Below are positions 16,981-26,180 of a stretch of DNA of 64,000 nt, in pieces; positions within the stretch are counted from its first letter, which is position 1, and each line of letters starts with the position of its first letter. Source of the DNA: CAWBBA01 sp963729795. GTDB taxonomy: Bacteria; Desulfobacterota; Desulfomonilia; Desulfomonilales; Desulfomonilaceae. Made by a program: the position numbers and the translations under genes. Below the pieces are notes generated by a model. The model made no database searches and was not told where the DNA came from. It saw nothing but the letters and a program-made list of their open reading frames with translations. The stretch is from contig CAVSPC010000054.1 of the NCBI GenBank assembly GCA_963729795.1, forward strand, positions 27,412 through 91,411. Reading direction: 5' to 3'.

Positions 16981-18912
16981 CTATTCCACAATTCTGATCT
17001 CTTCTTTTAGAAACGCCTGAATGTTGCTGATGACGCCGAATGCTTCCTTGAGAGTTTGTCTTTCTGTGTCGGTCAAGTCCACCGGATCAATGTAATTGTC
17101 TGGGATCAGCCCGGCCAAAAGTCTTCTGAGTTGATGAACGAGGCGTACCTGCATTTGGAATTCGTAGGCTTCCCGTACCTCGGCGTAGAACCCTCGAGGA
17201 ATATGCTCGCCGTCTGCCAGAGCCTTCAATCTGGCAAGGGTATTAGTCTCCTTGATGCCGTATTTCAATGACATGACACGTGCAAAATCCACGAAAGGAA
17301 CCAGTCCTCGAGTTTTGAGATCGACGCGATTCTTATGCTGGCCGTCTTTTTCCACGACAAATTCTCTGAAAAAGGTCAGAGGCGCTCTGCCGGTGAGGCA
17401 ATCTTTGGCCAGAAACATTAAGAAGAGTTCTCTTCTCGGGGCCACTTCGGCCACATACTCTCTGAGACGGTCTCCGAGGGAAAAACTGCCATAACCCGGC
17501 CGGAAATCGAAGAAGATGGTGGCATGAAGGACAGCCTGGGGCTCCGGAGACGTCATCCAACGGTCAAAATAACCTTCCCAGACTTTGGAAGGCTTGCGCC
17601 AATTGGGCGTCGATGCCATCATCTTTCCTTTGCACAGGGCGTACCCGCATGCTTCAAGATGCTTCACAGCTTCGTTTCCGAATCTGCGAAAGTACAGTTT
17701 AGCTGTCTTGATGCGTTCCCAGTCGTCCGGTGGGTTGTCATAAAGCAAGGCATTGTCTTGATCCGTGGCAAAGGTTTGTTCGAAACGCCCTTCGCTGCCT
17801 AACATGAGCCAGCACCACCGATATGGGGCGGGCCCGATTTCTTCTTCCAGCAATGCCAGGACGCGGGTAACGATGTGGTCGTTAAGAGCAGCTACCATCC
17901 TCGTAATATCTTGTGCTTTGCCACCTTCTTGAATGAGAGCCGCAACAACAAGAGGCACTTTTTCCCCGAGAGAGTATAGGCCGTCAATGGTGCGCTGCGA
18001 AACAATTTCTCTGAAAAGCGAGATAGGCGAAGTCCCTTGCTGGATCATTATGTCGTGAGCTGTAATCATGCCGATAAGATCCCCATCTCTTTCCACACCG
18101 AGATGGTGCACCTGTTGATTCATCATCTGCAGCAACGCGTCGAAAGCCGGTGCGGTGTCGGGCACGAATTTGACCGGGGCAGACGCCACGGATTGGACTG
18201 AACTGCCATAATCCAAGCCCTTTGCCACAACTTTGGTCCTAAGATCGTTGTCCGTGACGATACCAGCCACTTTTCCAGCTTGGTCTACTACCAGTAGGGA
18301 GCCCAGCGAGAGATCGGTCATTTTGCGGGCGGCCGCCTGAACAGTTTCATACCCGTTTATAACTTCGGCCGGTCTCTTGACGATATCTTTCACTCTGGCG
18401 GTAAATAGGAACAAGCCACCTCGATTTGACCCAATTCTTTTTTGATCTCGCATCTCAGCGTACGCTGCGCCGACCACGTCGACGGAAAACCTGTCCAAAT
18501 AGTACTGTGCAAAGGCAGGATAACTATGAACGAGTCTGAGAAACACTTCCCTTTCCAGGAGATAGCAAAAAGTATCCTCTTCAGCCTGAACCATGTGATT
18601 GGACCGGGACTGCTTTATGATGCCAAGCGCTCCAAAATAGCCCCGCTCCCCGACAAAATCGATAAGCTTAACCGAACCATCCGGCTCTATGTGCTGGACC
18701 TTGACTCCTCCTCGCGTGACAAGTTGAAAGTGAGTAACTTCACTAATGCCTTGCTCGAGGATGATCGTCCCCCTTGGATAAAAATCCTGGGTGACTTTTG
18801 CCGAAACCTCCTTCAAGACGGAGAGTTCCAGATCTTTGAAAGGATGTGTCCGGCTGAGGAATTCCAGCACGGCTGCCGGGTCTGCGGCGGGAATCTCGTT
18901 TTGCTTCTCCAT
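16981..18912 (-). CDS. cNMP-binding/CBS/nucleotidyltransferase signal protein (DUF294), copy 1
   Basis: Domain order in 643 residues: a cyclic-nucleotide-binding-like domain (about 20-135), a CBS pair (about 180-300), and a DUF294 nucleotidyltransferase-like domain with LGSEGRFEQTFATDQDNAL, where GS and the D-x-D pair form the nucleotidyltransferase signature, then the DUF294 C-terminal helical domain. The protein is cytosolic and probably senses a nucleotide. The reaction, if any, is unknown; relatives resemble the sensory part of GlnD/GlnE-type enzymes. ATG follows GAGGGAAG. It is paralogous to the next gene upstream and lies in one operon with the DnaQ-like exonuclease. Confidence 0.88.
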   Translation of the reverse strand: MEKQNEIPAADPAAVLEFLSRTHPFKDLELSVLKEVSAKVTQDFYPRGTIILEQGISEVTHFQLVTRGGVKVQHIEPDGSVKLIDFVGERGYFGALGIIKQSRSNHMVQAEEDTFCYLLEREVFLRLVHSYPAFAQYYLDRFSVDVVGAAYAEMRDQKRIGSNRGGLFLFTARVKDIVKRPAEVINGYETVQAAARKMTDLSLGSLLVVDQAGKVAGIVTDNDLRTKVVAKGLDYGSSVQSVASAPVKFVPDTAPAFDALLQMMNQQVHHLGVERDGDLIGMITAHDIMIQQGTSPISLFREIVSQRTIDGLYSLGEKVPLVVAALIQEGGKAQDITRMVAALNDHIVTRVLALLEEEIGPAPYRWCWLMLGSEGRFEQTFATDQDNALLYDNPPDDWERIKTAKLYFRRFGNEAVKHLEACGYALCKGKMMASTPNWRKPSKVWEGYFDRWMTSPEPQAVLHATIFFDFRPGYGSFSLGDRLREYVAEVAPRRELFLMFLAKDCLTGRAPLTFFREFVVEKDGQHKNRVDLKTRGLVPFVDFARVMSLKYGIKETNTLARLKALADGEHIPRGFYAEVREAYEFQMQVRLVHQLRRLLAGLIPDNYIDPVDLTDTERQTLKEAFGVISNIQAFLKEEIRIVE

Positions 18913-19010
18913 TGACTTCCCTCTATCTATGTTTGTCCCTCAGAGCGCCCAGGCGCTTGCCGTCATTTCAATTCCTCGGCTCCAGAACCCTCGTAGTCAG
19001 GATGTCTAAG

Positions 19011-21014
19011 CTATCTTGCGCCGGGCTCCGGGAATCCATGTTGAAACTCACTTCTAACATGCGCCATCAGTCGTTGTATTACCGAAAAAGAAAATTGCAG
19101 AGTTTTCCTCTCCAGTTCGGAAAGCTCCGCGGCCAATACAAAGTTCTCCGGCTTTCGACCGGTCTCAACCATTTTGAGTTGGTGCACCAGCGTAAGATGG
19201 ACGTCGAATTCGTAAGCTTGACTCGCATCAGCGTACAAGGCCAGCGGAATGTGGCCTTTATCCGCGAGAAGCCTAAGCCTTGCCAACGTGTTGGTTTCTC
19301 TGATTCCGTGTCGTAGAGACATGATGCGCGCAAATTCGACAAAAGGAGTCAGAGTTCTGGTTTTTAGATCCAATGCTTCAACCTTTGTGTCGTCTTTTTC
19401 CACAACAGAGTCGGAATAGAAAGTTACCGGCGGCTCGTTCAGCAAGAAATATTTGACGAAGTATTTTAGGAACTTATGTTGCCTTCCCGCTCTTTCTAGC
19501 ACAGTTGTCCGGAGGTCCTCCGCAAGGTAAGCACTTCCTGCTACAGGTCGAAAATCAAAAAATATTGTCGAAAGGAATATGTCCGGCGGCATCGGCATGG
19601 TTATCCACTCGTCGAAACATTTAACCCATGACTTGAAACCCTGGCACCAGCGCGGGTTGGAAGACATGAAGTTGTTCTTGCATCGCGGATTTCCGGACTT
19701 TTCAAGATGTTCCACTGCCTGAGTCGCAAAGGTCAGAAAATACTCTTGAGCCTTCTTCCGATCCCCTGCGTCAAGCAATGACTCGTGGATCAACGCATTG
19801 TCCTGATCTGTTCTGAATGTCTGTTCTCTTCGGCCTTCGCTCCCCAGACCGAGCCAGCAAAACGAACAGGGCGGATCTCCCAAGTCTTCCATTATAATCG
19901 TGAGAATGCGGTTAAGAAGATGATCGCTGAACACGGTAAGCATCTGGGTGACACTTGCAGCTCTAGCACCCGCCTCAAGCAAGCTTCTAACGAGGATCGG
20001 CACCTTCCTGGACAAACCGTAAAGCCCCTGAACGGTTCGCTGAGCGGAGATCTCACGAAAAAGATGGAGTGGAGAAGATCCAAGATGCACCATCATATCC
20101 CGAGCATTAATTAAACCAATGATGTCTCTTCGATGCTCAACCGCAAGGTAATCCACCCGTTCCTGAATCATCGTGACAAGGGCCTCAAAGCAAAAGGCAA
20201 GAGCAGGGATGACCTTGACGGGAGAAGACATGATCCGGTCCACCGAAGCTTCGTAATCCAGCCCCTTGGCCACTACTTTGGTTCTGAGATCCAGATTCGT
20301 TACTATACCGATGGCCTTGCCTGACAGGTCTTCGACCAACAAGGAACTTACGCCCTGTTTTGCCATCAGCGCGCCAACTTGCCGGACCGATGCCGATGCT
20401 TGCACCGCTTCCGGCCGATGCTTGATGATGTCCACTATCCTGGTGTTGAACAGATGAAGAGATCCTTCTACTCTAAGACTGACCTTTTCCGTTCTTAACT
20501 CAGTATAAACGACCCCCATCATGTCTTCAGACATGTGTTCGTCGTAGTAGGCGGCAAAACGGGGGTTTTGACTCATTAGGGACAGAAATACCTCTCTGGG
20601 AATCAGCAAGCAGAACGTGTCTTCTACGGCCTCCACATCGAATGACGCCTTTTCCCCGTCTACGATTGAAGAAGCCCCGAATGAGGCCCCTTCGCCGCCG
20701 TATTCTTTTAGAGTGACGACTTTCTCGTCCGTAGTCATACTGACCCTCACGCCTCCTGTCTGAATCAGATAAACATGCGTGATGTCAGTTACATCCTGCT
20801 TTAAGATCAACGTTCCTTTGGAAAAATGCGCAAGAGTGCATTCTCTGCACAAATTCTCGATGGTTGTGGGGTCGAGATCGCTAAACGGCATGGTCCGGCC
20901 CAGGAACTGCAAGACCGCACCGGGAACCACCGCGTAGCTGTTGGCACTTGTCTCCATAGACTCTCTTACGGAGCGGAAAGATTTGACCTTTTCAAGCCCC
21001 GATTTGAAGCTCAT
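19011..21014 (-). CDS. cNMP-binding/CBS/nucleotidyltransferase signal protein (DUF294), copy 2
   Basis: This 667-residue protein has the same architecture as its downstream neighbour, with a cNMP-like domain, a CBS pair and the DUF294 core GLGSEGRREQTFRTDQDNAL, and shares many blocks with it (for example EFARIMSLRHGIRETNTLARL). The pair is a tandem duplication that has diverged. An N-terminal extension of about 20 residues is the main difference; a later ATG at 20957 is also possible because the ribosome-binding site before 21014 is too close. It is the first gene of the DUF294-DUF294-exonuclease operon, divergent from acsA across an 860-base gap. Confidence 0.87.
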   Translation of the reverse strand: MSFKSGLEKVKSFRSVRESMETSANSYAVVPGAVLQFLGRTMPFSDLDPTTIENLCRECTLAHFSKGTLILKQDVTDITHVYLIQTGGVRVSMTTDEKVVTLKEYGGEGASFGASSIVDGEKASFDVEAVEDTFCLLIPREVFLSLMSQNPRFAAYYDEHMSEDMMGVVYTELRTEKVSLRVEGSLHLFNTRIVDIIKHRPEAVQASASVRQVGALMAKQGVSSLLVEDLSGKAIGIVTNLDLRTKVVAKGLDYEASVDRIMSSPVKVIPALAFCFEALVTMIQERVDYLAVEHRRDIIGLINARDMMVHLGSSPLHLFREISAQRTVQGLYGLSRKVPILVRSLLEAGARAASVTQMLTVFSDHLLNRILTIIMEDLGDPPCSFCWLGLGSEGRREQTFRTDQDNALIHESLLDAGDRKKAQEYFLTFATQAVEHLEKSGNPRCKNNFMSSNPRWCQGFKSWVKCFDEWITMPMPPDIFLSTIFFDFRPVAGSAYLAEDLRTTVLERAGRQHKFLKYFVKYFLLNEPPVTFYSDSVVEKDDTKVEALDLKTRTLTPFVEFARIMSLRHGIRETNTLARLRLLADKGHIPLALYADASQAYEFDVHLTLVHQLKMVETGRKPENFVLAAELSELERKTLQFSFSVIQRLMAHVRSEFQHGFPEPGAR

Positions 21015-21875
21015 CGCCTCAGTGTCATCGAGATGCCCGCTGAGGTAAATCGGAACTTCCCTTCGAGGTCGTGCCGAATTCTGAGGAGCAATAAACTGTT
21101 GAAGCGTCCGGACCGGGGTCGGTCCCTCTAAACCGTCTTTACCATATCATTGGAAGGTCGGAAAAGCATCAATGGCCATGCCCTTGCTTGACGACCGAAC
21201 AGTGAAAACTTGAGAACTCCAGATAATATCCTGATTTGAAGAAGGTTTCTGGCCTGACGGAAAGCCGGGAATTTTTTGTGGTGATCTTACTTGACATTTG
21301 GTTCCCATACCGATTAAGCTCCGTCCGATAGTATATTATAGTGAACTCTTGTGCAACGTCCTCCAGACACGGGGAATTCCACGATGCGGATGTGCAGTTT
21401 TGCATATTTCCGTAACGCAGGTGGGGATGGCGTCTTTCCTTCCTAAGATACAGCCCGGCGAGTGTGCAGCGGGTCAGGACGTGTTCGCCAGCTTTCCGGA
21501 ATCATACTCTACGGAAATTTTAATAAATCTTTTGGGCGGCATTTGGAGTCCATCCGACGCGGTTAACCTCTGCGTGGATAGGGCCTTTTAGGGAGCCACC
21601 GCGCGGTGGCGGGACCGTGAGGTTCTCAACAACTCTAAAATCGGCTTCCTGATCTTTGGCAGTAGCTGCGATTGACTGCCAGGCTTTGTCCTTAGCGGCT
21701 CTTGGTGGGTTGCTGTAAAGACGAGATGCAGGAAGGACATGGGCCTAAATCTGTGTCTGTGCTCTCAATCTCAGGCCCCCGTCAGTCTTGCTCCAAAGGA
21801 TTCCACGTCGGACCGCCGACACGCCTTGCTCCGTGCCGGTCCCCCGGCGAAAAAACAAAAGAGGAGGGTCATTAA
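21015..21875. other. Divergent regulatory region between DUF294 operon and acsA
   Basis: About 860 bases with no convincing gene. A TTGACA at 21291-21296 could be a -35 element, but no good -10 stands 16-18 bases after it. A perfect 16-bp palindrome lies at 21595-21610 (annotated separately). The region probably holds the acsA promoter and a long leader. Confidence 0.45.
21595..21610. promoter_or_regulatory. Perfect 16-bp palindrome upstream of acsA
   Basis: GCCACCGCGCGGTGGC reads the same on both strands and lies about 265 bases before the acsA start. It could be an operator for a dimeric regulator or a transcript hairpin. No following T-tract is seen, so a terminator is unlikely. Confidence 0.4.
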
Positions 21876-23840
21876 ATGGAGAATGCTCCCAAATGGTACG
21901 ACGCCCATCTGGAGGAGTATCGAAAGATCGCGTACATCAAAAGCATGGAGGAGTACAAGGAACTTTACAGGCGCTCACTCGAAGACGTAGACAACTTCTG
22001 GGGTCAAGCGGCCAAGGAATATATATCCTGGTACAAGGATTGGGATTTCGTGCTCCGCTACGACTTTGAGAAGGCCAATATTGAATGGTTCGGTGGAGGC
22101 GTCCTTAATGTCACTTACAACTGCCTGGACAGACACCTGGACCAGCTACGGAATAAAGTGGCCTATTACTGGGAGGGAGATAATCCAGCCGAATCTCGGG
22201 TCGTGACCTATCTCGAACTTTACAAAGAAGTGAACAAATTCGCGGCAGTATTGAAAGCCCAGGGTATCAAGAAGGGAGATCGGGTGATCATTTACATGCC
22301 GATGATCGTTGAACTCCCTGTCGCCATGTTGGCTTGTGCGAGAATCGGGGCCATCCACTGCGTTATATTCGGCGGATTCAGCGCCGAATCCATCGCGAGT
22401 CGGATCGAAGATTGCAAGGCGAAGATGGTTGTGACCGTAGACGGCGGTTACCGGGCCGGTAAGCAGCTCAACCTGAAAGCCAATGTTGATGAGGCATTGA
22501 AGCGATGTCCCGAAGTGGAAAAGGTCATCGTATTTAACCGTGTCCCGAGCTTGAATCTTCAGCTCGATCCGAAAAAGGAATTCTGGTGGCACGAACTGAT
22601 GTCTGATCCGGCTCTGCCATCCTATGTCGAACCGGAGCGCATGGATGCGGAAGACCCGCTGTTTATACTTTACACCAGCGGCAGTACCGGGAAACCCAAG
22701 GGCGTGTTGCATACCCAGGCCGGGTACTTGCTAAATGTGGCCATGACCACCAAGCTGGTCTTCGATCTGAAGCCGGAGGAAACGTTTTGGTGTACCGCAG
22801 ATATCGGCTGGGTGACCGGTCACAGTTACATAGTCTACGGGCCGCTGTGCTGTGGATTCACCAGTGTGATGTTCGAAGGTGTTCCCAGCTATCCCGATTT
22901 TGACCGATTCTGGGCCATTGTCGAAAAACTCCATGTTGACAAATTCTATACCGCACCCACGGCCATCCGGGCCTTGGCCAAAGAAGGCAGCGCCCATGTG
23001 GAGAAACATGATGTCTCCAGCCTCAAGCTTCTCGGAACCGTCGGAGAACCCATCAACCCCGAGGCATGGAGATGGTATTACCACTATGTGGGGCGTGACT
23101 GGTGCCCCATTGTGGACACATGGTGGCAAACGGAAACCGGCGCACAGTTGATGACCCCGCTGCCCGGGGTGGCTCCAATCAAGCCAGGTTCTTGCTCTTT
23201 CCCATTCTTCGGGGTTGATCCGGTCATTCTGGATCCTGAAACCGGCGAAGAAGTAAAGTATCCGAACGAGGAAGGGGCTCTTTTCATAAAAAGGCCGTGG
23301 CCGGGGATGATGAGAACGGTTTTCGGCGATCATGAACGATTCAGAGAAACCTACTTCTCGCGGGTCCCGGGGCTTTACTTTACCGGGGACGGTGCCAAGA
23401 AGGATGAAGATGGATATTACTGGATCATCGGCCGCATCGACGACGTCATCAATGTTTCAGGGCATCGCATGGGAACTGCGGAAGTGGAATCTGCACTCGT
23501 CCTTCACAACGACGTTGCAGAAGCCGCCGTGGTCGGTTTTCCGCATCCGATAAAGGGGCAGGGGATCTATGCGTTCGTCACCCTTAATACCGGAGTGACA
23601 AAGTCAGAAGACTTGAAGAAGGAACTGGTCAAGCTAGTGCGAACCCAAATCGGTCCCATCGCTACCCCGGACGTGATTCAATGGGCTGATGGCTTGCCAA
23701 AAACCCGCAGCGGAAAAATTATGAGACGTATCCTGAAGAAGATAGCCGCGGGTCAGGTCGAAGATCTCGGGGACACCACCACTCTGGCGGATCCGTCAGT
23801 TATGGAAGGCCTTGTAAAACAGCGTGGCGAGATCAAATAA
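21876..23840 (+). CDS. acsA: Acetyl-CoA synthetase
   Basis: Acs makes acetyl-CoA from acetate, ATP and CoA by way of acetyl-AMP. The 654-residue sequence has the standard length and all diagnostic motifs: P-loop YTSGSTGKPKG, acetate-pocket WVTGHSY, APTAIRAL, TVGEPI, DTWWQTETG, YFTGDGA, GRIDDVINVSGHR and the catalytic, acetylatable lysine in PKTRSGKIMRR. ATG follows GAGGAGG. It is the canonical, apparently active copy; a same-length paralogue at 34.7 kb has lost several of these motifs. A GNAT acetyltransferase follows about 1 kb downstream. Regulation by the neighbouring symporter-kinase system is likely by analogy with CrbSR. Confidence 0.96.
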   Translation: MENAPKWYDAHLEEYRKIAYIKSMEEYKELYRRSLEDVDNFWGQAAKEYISWYKDWDFVLRYDFEKANIEWFGGGVLNVTYNCLDRHLDQLRNKVAYYWEGDNPAESRVVTYLELYKEVNKFAAVLKAQGIKKGDRVIIYMPMIVELPVAMLACARIGAIHCVIFGGFSAESIASRIEDCKAKMVVTVDGGYRAGKQLNLKANVDEALKRCPEVEKVIVFNRVPSLNLQLDPKKEFWWHELMSDPALPSYVEPERMDAEDPLFILYTSGSTGKPKGVLHTQAGYLLNVAMTTKLVFDLKPEETFWCTADIGWVTGHSYIVYGPLCCGFTSVMFEGVPSYPDFDRFWAIVEKLHVDKFYTAPTAIRALAKEGSAHVEKHDVSSLKLLGTVGEPINPEAWRWYYHYVGRDWCPIVDTWWQTETGAQLMTPLPGVAPIKPGSCSFPFFGVDPVILDPETGEEVKYPNEEGALFIKRPWPGMMRTVFGDHERFRETYFSRVPGLYFTGDGAKKDEDGYYWIIGRIDDVINVSGHRMGTAEVESALVLHNDVAEAAVVGFPHPIKGQGIYAFVTLNTGVTKSEDLKKELVKLVRTQIGPIATPDVIQWADGLPKTRSGKIMRRILKKIAAGQVEDLGDTTTLADPSVMEGLVKQRGEIK

Positions 23841-23851
23841 TCAGCAAAAAG

Positions 23852-23912
23852 GTGAAGGCGGGCGTTTCGCAATGTCGGCGACCTGAGCACGGGCGAGACG
23901 CCCGGTCTTCAC
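23852..23912 (+). terminator. Large imperfect hairpin after acsA
   Basis: GTGAAG-G-CGGGCGTTTCGC pairs with GCGAGACGCCCG-GT-CTTCAC, giving a long stem with one G-U pair, a small bulge and a loop of about 20 bases. It begins 12 bases past the acsA stop. No T-tract follows, so it may be a transcript stabiliser or an inefficient terminator rather than a classic one. Confidence 0.45.
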
Positions 23913-24204
23913 TTAACGTCTCAGATGTATTACTCACCAAACCGCCCCAAAATCATCTAATTCGTAAGGCCACCTGAGACCCCTCGCAAATTAACGTAGT
24001 ATTGCGCTTGGACTACACCAAAAATCTTGTGACTGAAATGGCTGATCGGCTTGTGCTATTCTCTCGTATGTGAGATTTTGCCTATGCCCACAGCGGAGGC
24101 CCTGCAACTGACACACAGACATAAGACAAGGAGATCGGAAGAGGTTCTGGCCAACGGGGAGTGGCAGCGGAATTGGAAGCGATAGAGATAGAAGGGAGAA
24201 TTTT

Positions 24205-24405
24205 AACAAGAAATATAAACCAGTACTTCGGCATTCAAAAGAAGGCTATAGTATTTCTGTTCCAGGTCTTCCTGGATGTTGGTCCCCGGGAGTTACGGAG
24301 GAAGAGGCCACTGAAAATATCCGAGATGCAATCCATGAGTATTTGGCGGTTATGGACGACTTGTTCCCTGACGCGGAAGTCCGTGAAATAGAGGTAGCAA
24401 TATAA
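24205..24405 (+). pseudogene. hicB: HicB antitoxin remnant without a start codon
   Basis: The frame reads NKKYKPVLRHSKEGYSISV followed by PGLPGCWSPGVTEEEATENI, which is the HicB partial RNase H fold at the usual length of about 67 residues, ending at TAA 24403. Where family members begin with Met, this copy reads GAG AAT TTT AAC, and no ATG, GTG or TTG exists in frame back to a TGA at 24109. A ribosome-binding-like AGAAGGGAG stands just before. A point change or small indel probably destroyed the start. It is followed at once by a frameshifted hicA. Confidence 0.75.
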
Positions 24406-24409
24406 CCTC

Positions 24410-24621
24410 ATGGGCAAGATTCCAGGTAGTGACCACTTGGCTGCCGTACGTGCTTTGAAAAATCCGGCTTTCATATTGTGCGTGAGGGGAAACACATCGT
24501 CATGTCGGATGGCCTCAAAACGCTTACTATTCTCAGGCATGATCCGGTAAATGCATATACTGTGGGCGACATTGTTCGTGAAGCCGGCCTTACACCTGAA
24601 GAGTTCAAACAATTGCTGTGA
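24410..24621 (+). pseudogene. hicA: HicA mRNA interferase toxin, frameshifted
   Basis: The ATG at 24410, four bases behind the hicB stop, reads MGKIPGSDHLAAVRALK; the frame is then lost at about 24458-24465 and resumes as GFHIVREGKHIVMSDG and further to EEFKQLL and a TGA at 24619. Joined, this is a complete HicA of about 70 residues, with the catalytic histidine of the GKH motif. One base appears to be missing. With both partners damaged, the toxin-antitoxin module is inactive unless the shift is a sequencing error. Gene order hicB-hicA is the reverse of the more common one. Confidence 0.78.
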
Positions 24622-24843
24622 CCGAGAATTGAACTCATCATTTGTAATGGCGGGTTTGACCGCTCAGAACCGTTAGTGATATATTGGCTGGACAATACAG
24701 TTGGGAATGTTTATCGAGTCTGATCCATCATCGGTTTTACTGCGCCCAGACCTTTCCAGAGACGCCGATGGACCTACGCACAGTACGGCCATCGAATCTT
24801 TGCCGGGGCGCTCATCAAAATCCATCAAGTATGGAAAAGCGAA

Positions 24844-25332
24844 ATGACTTCGCTTGATCGTATCTCCAGAGTTGACAAGACGGGCTGCCCATTTGAAGTA
24901 GGCAAATGCAACCCTGAATCTTCATCTGAAATCAAGAAAATGTATGACGGGTTCCCGAGGTTGGCCATAAGTCAAGGGCTTCCACCCGCGCAAAAAGAAG
25001 TCAGGGATAGGTGGATTGAAAAGCTTTTGGAATTCGGCAGAAACTTCTTGGCTTGGTCGGAAGGCAATGCCGTGGGTCATGCAGCGGTAATTCCGGATTT
25101 CGACAGAGGCGATGGAGAATACGTAATATTTGTCAGCGCACCGTTTCGCAATCGCGGGTTCGGTACTGCCCTTACGGAACTAGCCATTGACGATGCCAAG
25201 ACTATTGGTTTGAGAAGGCTGTGGCTTACCGTCGAAGCGTTCAATTTCAGGGCTATACGACTTTATCGAAACGCCGGATTCACAGCCTTAGATCATGGCG
25301 AAAGAGAATTGACAATGATTATGAGACTTTGA
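24844..25332 (+). CDS. GNAT-family N-acetyltransferase, possible Acs-modifying enzyme
   Basis: This 162-residue GNAT has the acetyl-CoA pyrophosphate loop RNRGFGTAL in motif A and the C-terminal NFRAIRLYRNAGF typical of motif B. It is clearly paralogous to the GNAT at 34.1-34.6 kb: both share ISQGLPP/VAQGLPP, DGEYVIFV and WLTVE segments. Each lies downstream of an acetyl-CoA synthetase gene, and protein acetyltransferases such as AcuA or Pat inactivate Acs by acetylating its catalytic lysine. Such a target is inference from neighbourhood; the sequence does not prove a protein substrate. The ribosome-binding site is weak. Confidence 0.8.
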   Translation: MTSLDRISRVDKTGCPFEVGKCNPESSSEIKKMYDGFPRLAISQGLPPAQKEVRDRWIEKLLEFGRNFLAWSEGNAVGHAAVIPDFDRGDGEYVIFVSAPFRNRGFGTALTELAIDDAKTIGLRRLWLTVEAFNFRAIRLYRNAGFTALDHGERELTMIMRL

Positions 25333-25546
25333 TTAGTGGGGACGGCCGTCCGATCCTCGTGAGGCGTTGCCGATTCCAAAACATACCACTCGATACTTCA
25401 ACGTCCGAGATTTTCAACAAAATCCGTAAACAAATTGACAGCCCCACCGCAGACTGTTATGGTGCCATGCTAGATTCCCGGTCGGGGCGCATGTGTCCCC
25501 GTGCTCGAAATGGTTGAACTGGGAGATAGGGCTGCGCAGATCAATC

Positions 25547-25972
25547 ATGAGTAGATTTCTAACACCGATACGCGAGACAAAGCTCAGGATTTTAATGTGT
25601 CTTGCAGTGGCCGCACTTGTCCAACCTCATCTGGTGTGGTGTTTTGAGGCAAGCGGGCAGATCAACGTAGAGGGCCCGGTGTATTGTTGTGATTTGCCGG
25701 TTTCCTCCGCCCAATCCGGAGATCACTCCCTTTGGAAGCCTTGCTGCGAGTCTTGTGACTCCTGCTTTGACGTCCCTATATCGCTGACAGCGTTGAAGGG
25801 GGATGCGTCGGCAACAAAGGTGACATTGAAAGTGCAAGGAGCCCAATATGTAGTTCCAGCAGGTCTCCATTCCGAACGTACTTTTATTCCGTCATGTGCC
25901 TACAATTCCTGCCATTCTCACCTATGTAGTCAATCTCTTCATGCAGTCCAATCGACAGTTCTTCTTATTTGA
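25547..25972 (+). CDS. Secreted cysteine-rich protein beside a metal-efflux operon
   Basis: From ATG 25547 the protein has a basic N-terminus and a signal peptide-like helix (LRILMCLAVAALVQPHLVW), then a small domain with paired cysteines: YCCDLP, KPCCESCDSCFD, and a C-terminal CAYNSCHSHLC. No family was recognised. The cysteines and histidines could bind a soft metal or form disulfides in the periplasm. It precedes the small secreted protein and czcB/czcA-like genes on the same strand. The frame is open upstream to 25493, but the upstream part lacks a signal-like start. Confidence 0.6.
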   Translation: MSRFLTPIRETKLRILMCLAVAALVQPHLVWCFEASGQINVEGPVYCCDLPVSSAQSGDHSLWKPCCESCDSCFDVPISLTALKGDASATKVTLKVQGAQYVVPAGLHSERTFIPSCAYNSCHSHLCSQSLHAVQSTVLLI

Positions 25973-26180
25973 TCCTCTCCAAAAGTAGATTTGCTGCGTC
26001 TCGCCTAGAAAAGAGCGTGTAGCGGTCTGCTGTCTTCAAGCATCATCTATCCAAGACGATTACATTCTGGGGGTGTGTTCTAACACAGAAAGAAGTCAGG
26101 GCAGATCACCAGAGAAAACTGCAGCATGCACTCTGCATCTTCCGAGATGCGCTGCAAATGCAGCACAGAGGAGAGGTACA

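Noticed and set aside
21291..21296. TTGACA as an acsA sigma70 -35 box
   Set aside because: The best A/T-rich candidate -10 (GTATATTATA) is about 34 bases away, far too long; the hexamer at the right spacing is poor.
21298..21591. Open frame of 97 codons upstream of acsA
   Set aside because: No ribosome-binding site, no recognisable domain, and it lies in the expected promoter region.
22146..22712. 188-codon minus-strand frame inside acsA
   Set aside because: Antisense shadow; it mirrors conserved Acs codons.
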